From contig DATJQV010000015.1 in NCBI GenBank assembly GCA_035505375.1, forward strand, positions 1 to 45,686: DNA of 45,686 nucleotides, in the 5' to 3' direction. Every line of letters starts with the position of its first letter. The first letter of the stretch is position 1. The DNA comes from a bacterium. Lineage in GTDB: Bacteria; Hydrothermota; Tepidihabitantia; Tepidihabitantales; Tepidihabitantaceae. Positions 1-8,382 of this stretch are shown here, in pieces. Made by a program: the position numbers and the translations under genes. The notes under the pieces were generated by a model. That model was not told the origin of the DNA, made no database searches, and saw nothing but the letters and a program-made list of their open reading frames with translations.

Positions 1-348
1 GCCTTTGTCAAAGAGGAGCCAATCAAACCCACCGGGCATCGAGTACCGCTTACCGCCGACAATCGCGATCAAGTACGGGTACTCTGCCCCATAGCATTTG
101 ATGCGCTCGATCCCTTGGTAGAACCGAACTCCCGGCAAGACACGTCCAAGCGGAGTCGCAATCACTTCGCTGAGACCGTATTTGCTTGAAAGCGTATCAC
201 CCTGCGGCAGCGCCCGTAGTGTGACTTTGACTGTCTCTTCCTTCGGCGGCTTGCGGAGACATGCCGGTGCCGGAGAGAAGGCGAGCAGCACCAGAAACCC
301 GACGACGACAAGCCCGGCGCGGAGGTCGCGACTGGCGCGAGGGTTCAT
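1..348 (-). CDS. Exported hypothetical protein, 3' end beyond window
   Basis: The ATG at 348 opens a reading frame that stays open for 116 codons to the left edge, so the C-terminus is missing. The N-terminus (MNPRASRDLRAG, then a hydrophobic stretch ending near SPAPAC) looks like a signal sequence, followed by RKPPKEETVKVTLR. It is a paralog of the protein at 1120-1815. Both share the LLAFS signal core, the RKPPKEE-VKVTLR block, and a later 'FY.G...YL.AI.GGKRY.MP' block, but this copy lacks about 30 residues between the two blocks. I do not recognise the family. Export to the periplasm or envelope is inferred from the signal sequence only. Confidence 0.7.
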   Translation of the reverse strand, partial: MNPRASRDLRAGLVVVGFLVLLAFSPAPACLRKPPKEETVKVTLRALPQGDTLSSKYGLSEVIATPLGRVLPGVRFYQGIERIKCYGAEYPYLIAIVGGKRYSMPGGFDWLLFDKG

Positions 349-435
349 TTTACTGAACCGCGTGACTTGGGATTCATGGATAGGGGAGATGGAAAGTTAC
401 GCACGCGGATGTAGACCAGGTCTGGTCGGAGGGCA

Positions 436-1032
436 TCAATACCCAAATTCGGGCTCCTCGTGGTGCGGACCGAAGATGTACGAACCGCCTACTTCGAGGC
501 CAAGGAGCAGTGTCGGCGAAGCAAGATGCCACGGATCGAGCAACTCGGCCCTGACTGTGACTGCGTACCATGTGTAGGTGGCACCGACAGCACAAAGGAC
601 GTAAGGGTGAGGTGGAAGCTCGTCCGGAATCCAGTTGTTGTGAAAGTAGGTTGCCGAGACATACGCCGTGCCTCGATTCCAAAGCTCGTTCGGAGTGAAG
701 TCCCAATATACCCTTGCCGAAAGGGGCCAGGTGGATACCTCGTAGTACGCCCACGTCTGCGCCCAGGTGACGCCGGCGGTGACACCGATGTTATCTGTGA
801 CTTCTGCCCCTAGCTCGAGCCGTGCTCTCTGTTGCTCCGCATGCCAGTCGAACCCCACCTGCCCGCCCTCGAAGTACGCACCCGCGGACCACTCTATGAG
901 CCCAACGTCGGCGGCTGCTCTCACGTTCGCCAGTGCGGTTGAAGCAACACACGAGAGCGCCAGGATGGCCACGGCAGCGACGCGGCCGCTGGAACGCCCG
1001 GGCCATCTGGACGTCATGCTGGACCTTGCCAC
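436..1032 (-). CDS. Small outer-membrane beta-barrel-like protein, hypothetical
   Basis: This 198-residue protein starts at a GTG (1032). It has an unusual basic N-terminus containing SSMTSRWPGRSSGR, then a hydrophobic signal core ending near STALA. The mature part alternates aromatic and polar residues (GAYFEGGQVGFDW, TAYVSATYFHNNW, VTVRAELLDPW) and ends GLEVGGSYIFG, which is typical of small outer-membrane barrels, but no specific family is recognised. The first 17 residues and the DNA around the start are almost the same as those of the gene at 1894-3159, although the mature proteins are unrelated. This supports the far-upstream GTG start. Confidence 0.6.
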   Translation of the reverse strand: MARSSMTSRWPGRSSGRVAAVAILALSCVASTALANVRAAADVGLIEWSAGAYFEGGQVGFDWHAEQQRARLELGAEVTDNIGVTAGVTWAQTWAYYEVSTWPLSARVYWDFTPNELWNRGTAYVSATYFHNNWIPDELPPHPYVLCAVGATYTWYAVTVRAELLDPWHLASPTLLLGLEVGGSYIFGPHHEEPEFGY

Positions 1033-1119
1033 GGCAGGATTACTTCCGCAGCGGGAAGCCGCATCAGTGAAGGGAGAGCCTCCTGCACGCGGGCGGGGAT
1101 GAGGCGGTTGGGACAGCGG

Positions 1120-1815
1120 TCACCGCTTCGGAAGAGATTCGACGATGTTCACATCATACTCCTTGATGAGTCCCTTCGCACCCTTCCTGTACACAAGGTC
1201 GAACTGGCCGGTCCTGATATGGGAAGAAAAGTACCATTCCTCTTGTAGTCCGTTGATGACCACGTTGAGCTCAGCGTCGTATCGTACGGTGTTTATCACC
1301 TGCATTGTCCGCACTGCATCCAGGAAGGTGACGGAGTCTTCAACCGTCAGAACGACGAAGGCCTTCGCAAGCGCCATGGTATTCCTGTCGTCAACCCTCC
1401 GACCGGTGTCGAAGAGCAGCTGGTTGAAGTGGTAGGGCATCATGTAGCGCTTGCCGCCGGCAATCGCCATCAGATAGGGAGATGAAGGCAGTCTCCCGAA
1501 GTTAAGTCCTTCGTAGAATCGGGCAGCCGGGAAGGCACGTTCCAGCGAGGCCGATGTCACCTCGCTAAACGGGAACAAGTCCTTGAGAAACCCCGTGTCG
1601 TTCTTCTGGGCAGCAAAGTAGCTGGGCACCATCTCGGGAAACTTGTGAAGGACGTCCATGACCTCGCTCGCCGACAGCGGCCGTAGCGTTACCTTGACCT
1701 CTTCCTCCTTCGGCGGCTTCCGGCCCCAGGCCGCGGCAAGCGAAAAGGCGAGCAGCACCAGAAGCCCAGCAATGGCCAGTCTGGCGCGGATGTCTCTCGG
1801 ACCCGACTCATTCAT
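1120..1815 (-). CDS. Exported hypothetical protein, paralog of the gene at 1-348
   Basis: A 231-residue protein starting at ATG 1815. Residues 12-29 form a hydrophobic signal segment (LAIAGLLVLLAFSLAAAW), followed by the block RKPPKEEEVKVTLRPLS shared with the paralog at the left edge. The C-terminal half is soluble-looking, with an IAGGKRYMMP motif also present in the paralog. There are no cysteines or catalytic motifs I can name. A TGGAAT sequence (minus strand, 1827-1822) sits six bases before the ATG, where other leaderless genes here have their -10 box, but no convincing -35 is seen. Function unknown; probably periplasmic. Confidence 0.7.
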   Translation of the reverse strand: MNESGPRDIRARLAIAGLLVLLAFSLAAAWGRKPPKEEEVKVTLRPLSASEVMDVLHKFPEMVPSYFAAQKNDTGFLKDLFPFSEVTSASLERAFPAARFYEGLNFGRLPSSPYLMAIAGGKRYMMPYHFNQLLFDTGRRVDDRNTMALAKAFVVLTVEDSVTFLDAVRTMQVINTVRYDAELNVVINGLQEEWYFSSHIRTGQFDLVYRKGAKGLIKEYDVNIVESLPKR

Positions 1816-1893
1816 GGCTGGATTCCAGAACCCGCGAACGGGAGTTTGAATGGGGGAGACGTGTCAAATCGACGTGCGGAGTCGGACCAGTAG

Positions 1894-3159
1894 CTACCCA
1901 TGACTCGGTCCGAGCACGGTCACGGCGTTCCCGTTGGGAACATAGATACGACTGCCGTCAGGCAGTACGGAAGGTGCGCCAGCCGTACCGAGAGGTAGCT
2001 GTCTAAGCGTGAAGTTGTCGTTCCGGCGGATGATGCTGACGGTCCCTCCGCTCATATCGTAGAGGCACCTGTTCCCGGGCAGCATCAGCAGGTACCGCGA
2101 GTCCAAGGCGATTGAGTCGATCTTGGCGAAGTCCGAGCATCGGTACAATTCCACTCGCCTGGCGTCATTGCACGCGACGTACGCAGTCTCACCGGTCGGG
2201 CTGAACAGGATGGACGTCGGACGGTCTCCGGTCATGAAGGTCTTCTCTACGGTGCGGTCGAGCGTGCTGATGACTGCTATCTTGTTTCTGCGCAGGCAGG
2301 CCACGTAGACGTGGCGCCCGTCGGGCGAGCAGGTCACCGCGCAGGGGCTGTCGCTCACCGCGATGCGCGCCACGGCTGAGCCATCACTCAATCGGGCAAT
2401 TGAGACTTCGTTCTCGGTCTTGTGCGAAATACAGAACAGCGTGTCACCCGGAAGCAGGGCCATTCCGTCGGCAGCCGACGATAGCCGAAGCGTATCCATA
2501 GCCGAGTTGTCCGACGTTCGGATTACGGAAATCGACTTGCTGCCGTGGTTGCCAACGTACACTTTGTCGCCCGCGGCAGACGCGATGCAGAAGGACGGGT
2601 CGGACTGCACGCGTATGCTATTGGTGATGGAGTTAGTGCCGGGGTCCAGCACATAGACCGAGCTATCGTCACCGCTCGTCACGTAGACCGCACTCCCGTT
2701 CGGAAGAACGCAGGACCAAGTCGGGGTGTGGCCGAGTTGCAGCGCCGCATAGATGCTGTCAGGATGCATCAGCGTCTCGGGGACAACGTGCACAGTGCAG
2801 GGATTGGACCAATTGCCCCACCGTGCCGTGCCAAAATCGGGATCGTTCAGTTCCCGGCACTTAACTATGTAGGTTCCCTGCGCAGTGTAGACGTGTGCGT
2901 ACTTCGTGTCTATGCCGGTCCACTCTTCCTTTGGGTTGTCGCCCCAGTCAAAGACGACATTAGTGGCGTTTATGTCCGTCGCCCTGAAGACGGTTCGGGT
3001 GTTTGTCCAACCCGAGTCGGGACCAACAAGAGTGGGCGTTGGCGGCTTGGGGGTGATGCAGCCCGGCAGCGCCATCAGCGCAGCCAACAGAACGAGCGTC
3101 GCAGGGATGCGGCCGCCGGAACGTCCGGGCCATCTGGACGTCATGCTGGACCTTGTCAC
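1894..3159 (-). CDS. Lipoprotein with PKD-like domain and YVTN-type beta-propeller
   Basis: A 421-residue protein starting at GTG 3159, six bases after a -10 box. The N-terminal basic cassette SSMTSRWPGRSGGR precedes a hydrophobic core ending ALPGC, a plausible lipobox. Residues about 40-130 resemble a PKD-like Ig fold (VFDWGDNPKEEWTG, HVYTAQGTYIVKCRE). Residues 135-415 are repeated blades of the YncE/YVTN kind (NGSAVYVTSGDDSSVYVLDPGT, GDKVYVGNHGSKSISVIRTSD, DGRHVYVACLRRNKIAVIS). Such proteins are surface-anchored in related lineages; a binding or adhesion role is inference. The propeller assignment is strong and the ligand is unknown. Confidence 0.85.
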   Translation of the reverse strand: MTRSSMTSRWPGRSGGRIPATLVLLAALMALPGCITPKPPTPTLVGPDSGWTNTRTVFRATDINATNVVFDWGDNPKEEWTGIDTKYAHVYTAQGTYIVKCRELNDPDFGTARWGNWSNPCTVHVVPETLMHPDSIYAALQLGHTPTWSCVLPNGSAVYVTSGDDSSVYVLDPGTNSITNSIRVQSDPSFCIASAAGDKVYVGNHGSKSISVIRTSDNSAMDTLRLSSAADGMALLPGDTLFCISHKTENEVSIARLSDGSAVARIAVSDSPCAVTCSPDGRHVYVACLRRNKIAVISTLDRTVEKTFMTGDRPTSILFSPTGETAYVACNDARRVELYRCSDFAKIDSIALDSRYLLMLPGNRCLYDMSGGTVSIIRRNDNFTLRQLPLGTAGAPSVLPDGSRIYVPNGNAVTVLGPSHG

Positions 3160-3165
3160 GGCTGG

Positions 3166-3194
3166 ATTCTAGAACTCGGCAACGTGGATGTCAA
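3166..3194 (-). promoter_or_regulatory. Sigma-70-type promoter for the propeller lipoprotein
   Basis: On the minus strand TTGACA (3194-3189), a 17-base spacer and TAGAAT (3171-3166). Transcription would begin at about 3159, the GTG start codon itself, so the mRNA is probably leaderless. Confidence 0.6.
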
Positions 3195-3210
3195 ATGGCC
3201 GAGGGTCCGG

Positions 3211-3287
3211 TCAATCCCCAATCTACAATCCTCAATCCGCAGTCCACAATCCTCAATCTACAATCCAAAATCTAAAATCCTAAATCA
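3211..3287. repeat. Degenerate AATC-type low-complexity repeat
   Basis: About ten imperfect copies of short words such as AATCCTC, AATCTAC and AATCCAAA run through this intergenic stretch between the PorV-like gene and the lipoprotein promoter. It is not a perfect microsatellite, since each word differs by one or two bases. Similar degenerate word repeats occur at 14.0, 19.4, 28.1, 28.6 and 31.2 kb. Confidence 0.6.
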
Positions 3288-3306
3288 CCGTTCTGTTCGT
3301 GCCGGG

Positions 3307-4350
3307 CTAGTGCCCGAGCAGGGTTCCGTTCCGCAGCAGCAGTTCGTTGAGGTTCAGGGCGAAGGAAAAGCGGTAGTTCTTGTGCATGTTGAGGTAGAAG
3401 AGGGTGTTGTCCTGACAGAAGTCCACCCTGAAATAACGCAGGTCCAGACCGAGCCCCCACGTCAGCCCCTCGCGCTTGTCGCTGGTGTCCGCGCTGTTCG
3501 AGTAGAACCAGCCCCCGCGCGCGGCCAGGAACGGCAGCGGCCTGACTTCGATGCCGACCGAGTGCGTGGGATAGGTATCGAGGAACACTTTGCGAAGGTC
3601 GTAGAAGACCGACGCGCCCCAGTTGTCCATCAACCAGTCATGGGGGAAGTAGCGCTCGGGCACCGAGAAAGGGAAGTCCTTGAGCCCGAAGTCCTGCGCC
3701 GTCACGGTCCAGCCGACTCCGGCGTCCACCAGCGCGGGCAGAGCGTCGGTTGCGCTCAGGTCGCTGTACTTGATCCTCGTACCGACGTTGCTCACTGCGA
3801 CGCCGATGCTCGGTGAGCCCAAGCAGGTCTGCGGCCGGGCGAGCACGCCTACGTCGCCCGCGAATGCGCTGGTGGTAAAGACAATCGACGTGTCGTAGAT
3901 TCCGGGCTCGACGGCCCAGACGTGGTGCGACCCGTCGTATTCAAGGTCCAGCCCGAATCCAAGCCAGTCGGAAACCATCGTTGATGCTGTTACGCCGGCA
4001 TCCCATTCATAATCGGACGAATAGCGGTCGCCGTAGTGAACGCCGCTCGTGAATACACCGACATTGACGGTATTGAGGAGCGGGATGATCCCGACCGCGC
4101 TCCAATAGTCGGTCGGCTCACCCCACGGCATTCCGTTAACCTCGGCGCCGGCTTCAGCGGACTTAAGGAACGCCGGCCCGGCCGGATTGTAGAACACGCC
4201 GTCCGCAGTCCCGGGCAAAGCCGCGCCAATGCCGGCCATCGCGCTCTGCCTCGCACCACGGTAAACGGTCAAAAAGGAAGCGCCGTAGTCATAATCAGCC
4301 GACGCAGTTGCGACGATCAACAAAAGACCGGTCAGAATGATGGACTTCAT
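3307..4350 (-). CDS. PorV/PorQ-like outer-membrane protein (UPF0164-like)
   Basis: A 347-residue protein with a clear signal peptide (MKSIILTGLLLIVATASA). The mature start 'ASFLTVYRGARQSAMAGIGAALPGTADGVFYNPAG' motif region is the hallmark of the PorV/PorQ family: a first strand with an AR.AAMGG-like element and a YNPAGPAF box at about residues 55-60. The rest alternates short amphipathic strands, as in FadL-like barrels of about 340-400 residues. In Bacteroidetes, PorV shuttles type IX secretion cargo; a similar role for the many C-terminal-domain proteins in this window is inference. AGGAGG lies six bases before the ATG. A GC-rich hairpin (4361-4376) sits directly upstream of that ribosome site. 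Confidence 0.85.
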   Translation of the reverse strand: MKSIILTGLLLIVATASADYDYGASFLTVYRGARQSAMAGIGAALPGTADGVFYNPAGPAFLKSAEAGAEVNGMPWGEPTDYWSAVGIIPLLNTVNVGVFTSGVHYGDRYSSDYEWDAGVTASTMVSDWLGFGLDLEYDGSHHVWAVEPGIYDTSIVFTTSAFAGDVGVLARPQTCLGSPSIGVAVSNVGTRIKYSDLSATDALPALVDAGVGWTVTAQDFGLKDFPFSVPERYFPHDWLMDNWGASVFYDLRKVFLDTYPTHSVGIEVRPLPFLAARGGWFYSNSADTSDKREGLTWGLGLDLRYFRVDFCQDNTLFYLNMHKNYRFSFALNLNELLLRNGTLLGH

Positions 4351-4360
4351 GATTCCTCCT

Positions 4361-4376
4361 GCCCCGCGGCCGGGGC
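4361..4376 (-). other. GC-rich hairpin just upstream of the PorV-like ribosome site
   Basis: GCCCCG/CGGGGC form a short perfect stem immediately 5' of the AGGAGG of the PorV-like gene. It could shape translation initiation. There is no T-run, so it is not a convincing terminator. Confidence 0.35.
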
Positions 4377-4467
4377 TGTCAAACCGGCGGGCCGAATCTG
4401 CCTAGATGTCCCGAAGCTTCACGAAACAGGGTGCCTGTCCCTGGCTTCCCGCAAGACTAGCCACCGT

Positions 4468-5610
4468 CTATGGCTTGGCTGGAACGGCGGGCAGTTTGAC
4501 GTCAGCCCGAGTCATCGTACCGTCCTCCGCGAACTGCGGGCTGATCCTTATTCGTTCCGTCCGGACAAGTCTATCCTCTTCTTGAACCTCGAATGAAACC
4601 CACGGCTGGGTGTACACCCTGAATATGGAGCCATTCTGTAGTGCGTCGTCCGGCTTCTCCGCGACTCTCTTTGCCAGCGTGTCGCGAATGTCCTCGGATA
4701 CCACAGTGATGTTAGCGTCCTTCTCCTTATACACGATATGCTTCTGTCTGGCGACGAAGTTATCTACGACCAAGGCGATGTCGTACTTCGCGCCTCTGTC
4801 GAAGTCGAACACGCTCTGCTGCAGAAGGGTCACCAGCCTGCATTCTATTTTGGTGAGGTTGAGCGCCCCCCATTGGTAGCGAAGTTGTTTGAACGCGGCC
4901 TTATCGAGATCGACCTCCACATCGCTCAGCACAGCCAGGCGCGCGCCGTCGCGGCCATCCTCGAGGAGTGGTATGCTGTCGCCAATCCGAGGCGTGACCT
5001 CGCGCTGAAGTGCTAGCAGCACCGCCGTCAGGTTGAGACCTTTCCGTCCATCCTTGGTTGAGTAGAGGTCATAGACCGGGTCGGGTCGTACGTCCTTGCC
5101 TATTGTGATGCCCAGTTCTAACGTGCGAGGGAACACATCGACTAGCGGAATCGCCATTGCGCCAGGCATCCGCAGATTCGTCATCTTCGATGCGAAGACG
5201 TGCAAGTAGAAGTGGATGGCCCGACCCGGCAGTCCCCATTCCTCGGAGGTCAGTTCACGCACCACGAATATGTCGATGCCCTTGGACTTGGCGTAGTCCT
5301 TTGCGCCTTCCTCATAGCCCGAGGTGGTGAACATGACGCCTTTGGATGCGTTCACGTCCTCGACCGTTGCGAACAGGATGTCGATTCTGCTTCTGTCCAC
5401 CCTGTCTTTCCATCGCTTGCACTCGACGACAGTCATGTACGAGTGCAGTTTCGTGCGGACCGTGATCAAGACATCGATCTGACGTGACGCCCCGGATTTA
5501 CCTTGAAGCATCACGTCGTGTTGAACAACGAGATTGGGGTCCTCGGCATATAGATCCCTCACGAAGAACTCGAAGTCCTTCCAGTCTATCAGCTTGTCAA
5601 GGTAGGGCAT
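4468..5610 (-). CDS. Mrr-like restriction endonuclease-fold protein
   Basis: A 380-residue protein. The first 135 residues form a PD-(D/E)XK nuclease domain of the Mrr/restriction-endonuclease type: FEFFVRDLY near the start, QIDVLI with D46, then VVECKRW with E63 and K65, followed by a TTSGYEEGAKDYAKSKGI strand-helix typical of Mrr_cat. The C-terminal 240 residues are not recognised and could recognise DNA or a partner. It is the last gene of a three-gene operon and its ATG abuts the upstream stop with no gap, implying translational coupling. Together with the methyltransferase fusion it suggests DNA restriction or phage defence; the substrate (modified or unmodified DNA) cannot be told from sequence. 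Confidence 0.8.
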   Translation of the reverse strand: MPYLDKLIDWKDFEFFVRDLYAEDPNLVVQHDVMLQGKSGASRQIDVLITVRTKLHSYMTVVECKRWKDRVDRSRIDILFATVEDVNASKGVMFTTSGYEEGAKDYAKSKGIDIFVVRELTSEEWGLPGRAIHFYLHVFASKMTNLRMPGAMAIPLVDVFPRTLELGITIGKDVRPDPVYDLYSTKDGRKGLNLTAVLLALQREVTPRIGDSIPLLEDGRDGARLAVLSDVEVDLDKAAFKQLRYQWGALNLTKIECRLVTLLQQSVFDFDRGAKYDIALVVDNFVARQKHIVYKEKDANITVVSEDIRDTLAKRVAEKPDDALQNGSIFRVYTQPWVSFEVQEEDRLVRTERIRISPQFAEDGTMTRADVKLPAVPAKP

Positions 5611-6576
5611 CTATCGCCCCGATTCGAGCAGCCGTCCGACATAGGATACAAGGGTCGTCGTTAGTTGCATGACGCAGTCTGCGTCTATACGGCTGAATGT
5701 TGTGTGCGAGGCATGGTGGGGCTTGCTCGTAAGCGCCCACAGGGTACCTGCCATTTCGCTGACAGCAGCGCGCTTCGCCTTGTCCAGGACGCCGGACAGA
5801 TGCTGCTCGACGTAAGCAGCCGTTCTGTCCTTGAACGACGGTTTCTGCGGAAGTCCCTTGAGCTTCGTGGACTTTGGGATTATCTCGATTGCCTTGCGGC
5901 ATTCCGCCACGCAGAGGTCATAGAGGCCGTTCGTGTAGTGGGCCATTGCGGTGGCCAGATGTGTAGTCGACCTTGAGAGACTATCACCGGTCAAACTCGG
6001 TCGAGCAATCTCAACCAGCCAACTGCTTCCATACCCGACATGCGGAAGCACGCGCTCCACCCATACGGATCTCGGTATGCTGAACCGGAATTCCAGCCTG
6101 CCAGTTGTGAGAGACACGATCGGGGGTTCCTCCCGGAGGTCCGGCTCAGGACTTGTCGGCACGGGCAGGTGCTTGGCTACCAATGTGGTAAGCCGGGCCG
6201 ATATGTGCATGTCGCCGTCGCGCGCCGCCTCAAGGGCGTGGAGTCTTTCTGCGTCTAGCTGGACTTTGATGTACTCATAGCTTTCATGACTGCGTAGCGT
6301 CGAGACAAGAAGAGGCGGCGACTGGACGTGGGCAAACGCCCTTTCTTGGTTCTGTTGCCCTGCCGCCACGTCACCCCACACGGATATCAGCGTGTAGTGT
6401 CGGGTCAGCCTCGGTCCGGCAGCATCGTCAGTCCTCGATTGGACGCTCTGCATTGTCCATATGGCCGGTATTTCCAGTAAGGGCAGCGTGCGGCCGCCGG
6501 AACCGCGAACTGCCGCTGCCTCAATGTTCACCTTGCCGATATGATAGTTGTCCACCTGTATGGAGAAGTCTGGCAT
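5611..6576 (-). CDS. Hypothetical middle gene of restriction-like operon
   Basis: A 321-residue protein, three bases after the methyltransferase stop and directly abutting the nuclease start. No family is recognised with confidence. The N-terminal half is beta-rich (YTLISVWGDVAAGQQ, LEFRFSIP). The C-terminal 110 residues are helical (HYTNGLYDLCVAECRKAIEII, then LWALTSKPHHASHTTFSRID). That helical part, with a histidine-rich turn before the last helix, resembles HEPN or abortive-infection C-terminal domains, but the canonical R-x4-6-H motif is not clear. Its position makes it a likely specificity, effector or structural partner of the two nucleases. Confidence 0.75.
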   Translation of the reverse strand: MPDFSIQVDNYHIGKVNIEAAAVRGSGGRTLPLLEIPAIWTMQSVQSRTDDAAGPRLTRHYTLISVWGDVAAGQQNQERAFAHVQSPPLLVSTLRSHESYEYIKVQLDAERLHALEAARDGDMHISARLTTLVAKHLPVPTSPEPDLREEPPIVSLTTGRLEFRFSIPRSVWVERVLPHVGYGSSWLVEIARPSLTGDSLSRSTTHLATAMAHYTNGLYDLCVAECRKAIEIIPKSTKLKGLPQKPSFKDRTAAYVEQHLSGVLDKAKRAAVSEMAGTLWALTSKPHHASHTTFSRIDADCVMQLTTTLVSYVGRLLESGR

Positions 6577-6579
6577 GAG

Positions 6580-8307
6580 CTAGGTCTCCCTTTTCTGGGT
6601 CGATCGTCGCGCTGCGCCTCGGCGGGCCCGAGACGGCGACCGGTCGCTGACGGCAATGGGCTCGGTGTCCGACGTGGCATTGGTGAGTTCGAGTTGAGCG
6701 TGGCCGTTGTGGACGTGCTTGGGCGCTTCCTTGAACGTAGCCTGAAGGGGTGGGACATCAAGGCCTTTGCCGGCGAGCAGTTCGGCAATCGTGCGGAGTT
6801 GTATGCGCGGGTAGTCGCCGTTCCAGCCCGGCGAGTGATAGAAACCAGCGTCAGCGGCTTCAGTACGCATGGGCTGTGACGGCTCTTCCATCGTAATCAA
6901 AACGCCGATTGCAGCCTGCTCCCGGTCGAGCACACCGCGGAGGTCGCGTACATGCGCCACGCCCGTATGCCCGGCCTTGACAGAGAGAATCACTTGCTTG
7001 GTTTTACCTTCGTCCTGCTCGTCATGGAAGTAGATGCGGCCGTCAATGCCTTTGTCCGCGCCTTTCTTGCTTTCGGCCGGGCGGGCGTCCACCAATCCGA
7101 GCGCCCACCACTGGAACTGGTATGGGTCCTGTTTTGCCAGCGCCTCAGCTCCGGCCACGTCGGTAGGCTCACCGACTACCTGAAACTGCGCGTCCTTCCC
7201 GAACGTGTCGAAGAGACGTTTCTTCATCAGTGTGATGGCCAGATGCGTGACGTCGATGCCTATCCAGCGGCGGCCGAGCCGCTGGGCTGCAATGATGGCA
7301 GTGCCGCAGCCACCGAAAGGGTCGAGCACCACACCGTCTTTGGGGCTGCTCGTCTTGATGATTCGCTCGAGCAGCGCCTCCGGCTTCTGGGTCGGGTAGC
7401 CCAGCCGTTCGCCGGTTCTGATGCCGCGCAGCATTTCGATGTCGCCCCACCAGTCCTGCACAGGAACGCCTTTGCTCTCGTCGAGATAGCGTTTCTCGTA
7501 CGGCATCCCAGACTTGGAGTAGACCAGCTTGCCCGCTGCGTCGAGCTGGGCCATCCTTTCCTTACTGTAGCGCCAGTAGCGGGTCACGCCCTTCCACTCA
7601 TAGTGCGGGTTGCCCTTCGCGGCTCCGCCCGGCCCGGTGACGTCAGCCTTGTTGAACAGCCGCCCCGTCACCGGTTCGACGTTGCGATACCAGTTCTTGA
7701 CCGTGCTTTCAGGCAGCGGGAGGTGAATCGCGTTGAACGTCGCCGTTTCGGTCTTGGTGTAAAACAGGATGACATCGTGGATTCGGCCAAGGTGAGTAGC
7801 GCCCTGCTTGGCGTCGCTGTGGGCGTCTGATCGCTTCCACACTATCTCATTCACGAAGCGCTGCGGACCGAACACGGCGTCCATGAGAATCTTCAGATAG
7901 TGGCTGGCGGTAGGGTCGCAGTGCAGGTAGATGCTACCAGTCGGCTTCAGGACGCGTCGGAGTTCGACAAGACGTGGGGCCATCATCGCAAGGTAGGCGA
8001 GCATGTCGTTGGGGCCAAGGTAGGTGCGGAAGGCCTGCATCGCCTGGCTCACCTTGCCGCCTGCCTCCACGATTTCCTTGTACGCGTGCGCCGCGGCTTC
8101 ATCCCACTGCCAAGTGTCTTCAAAAGCGTGAATCTGCGCCGCAGACTGCGAGCCGTTGCGTTCCTTGAAGAGGACGTTGTAGTCTTGATTGCTCTTGAAC
8201 GGCGGATCGAGATAGATGAGGTCAACCGACTCATCCTTGACGTAACGACGCAGGATGTCAAGGTTATCCCCGTAGTACAGCAGGTTAGGCTGATTCCCGT
8301 CTGGCAT
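6580..8307 (-). CDS. DNA adenine/cytosine-N4 methyltransferase fused to Mrr-like nuclease domain
   Basis: A 575-residue protein. Residues 9-370 are an amino-methyltransferase of the beta class: catalytic DPPF at 34-37 comes before the SAM-binding FGGCGT at 331-336, and GYPTQKP (303-309) is the usual motif before it. Residues about 400-535 form a second domain with GIDG at 420-423, then an ILSVKAG strand (SVK 442-444) and GVLITMEEP. This matches the Mrr-like fold found at the C-terminus of many such methyltransferases; the usual acidic residue of the D/E-x-K pair is Ser here. It is the first gene of the operon, starting eight bases after a -10 box. Target sequence unknown. Confidence 0.85.
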   Translation of the reverse strand: MPDGNQPNLLYYGDNLDILRRYVKDESVDLIYLDPPFKSNQDYNVLFKERNGSQSAAQIHAFEDTWQWDEAAAHAYKEIVEAGGKVSQAMQAFRTYLGPNDMLAYLAMMAPRLVELRRVLKPTGSIYLHCDPTASHYLKILMDAVFGPQRFVNEIVWKRSDAHSDAKQGATHLGRIHDVILFYTKTETATFNAIHLPLPESTVKNWYRNVEPVTGRLFNKADVTGPGGAAKGNPHYEWKGVTRYWRYSKERMAQLDAAGKLVYSKSGMPYEKRYLDESKGVPVQDWWGDIEMLRGIRTGERLGYPTQKPEALLERIIKTSSPKDGVVLDPFGGCGTAIIAAQRLGRRWIGIDVTHLAITLMKKRLFDTFGKDAQFQVVGEPTDVAGAEALAKQDPYQFQWWALGLVDARPAESKKGADKGIDGRIYFHDEQDEGKTKQVILSVKAGHTGVAHVRDLRGVLDREQAAIGVLITMEEPSQPMRTEAADAGFYHSPGWNGDYPRIQLRTIAELLAGKGLDVPPLQATFKEAPKHVHNGHAQLELTNATSDTEPIAVSDRSPSRARRGAARRSTQKRET

Positions 8308-8315
8308 CGTTGGTG

Positions 8316-8343
8316 AGGATAATCGGTATTACCTCGCAGTCAA
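8316..8343 (-). promoter_or_regulatory. Promoter of the restriction-like operon
   Basis: On the minus strand TTGACT (8343-8338), a 16-base spacer and TATCCT (8321-8316). The ATG at 8307 follows eight bases later with no room for a ribosome site, so the transcript would be leaderless or nearly so. Confidence 0.55.
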
Positions 8344-8382
8344 GCCGAGAGCCGCAGAGCCGTTGTGGCTGAAACTCAGCAC

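Noticed and set aside
2545-3816. 423-codon plus-strand ORF
   Set aside because: It is antisense to the lipoprotein and PorV-like genes, which have signal peptides and recognised domains. The ORF has no domain and crosses an intergenic repeat.
6952-7830. 292-codon plus-strand ORF
   Set aside because: It is antisense to the methyltransferase, whose catalytic and SAM motifs are clear.
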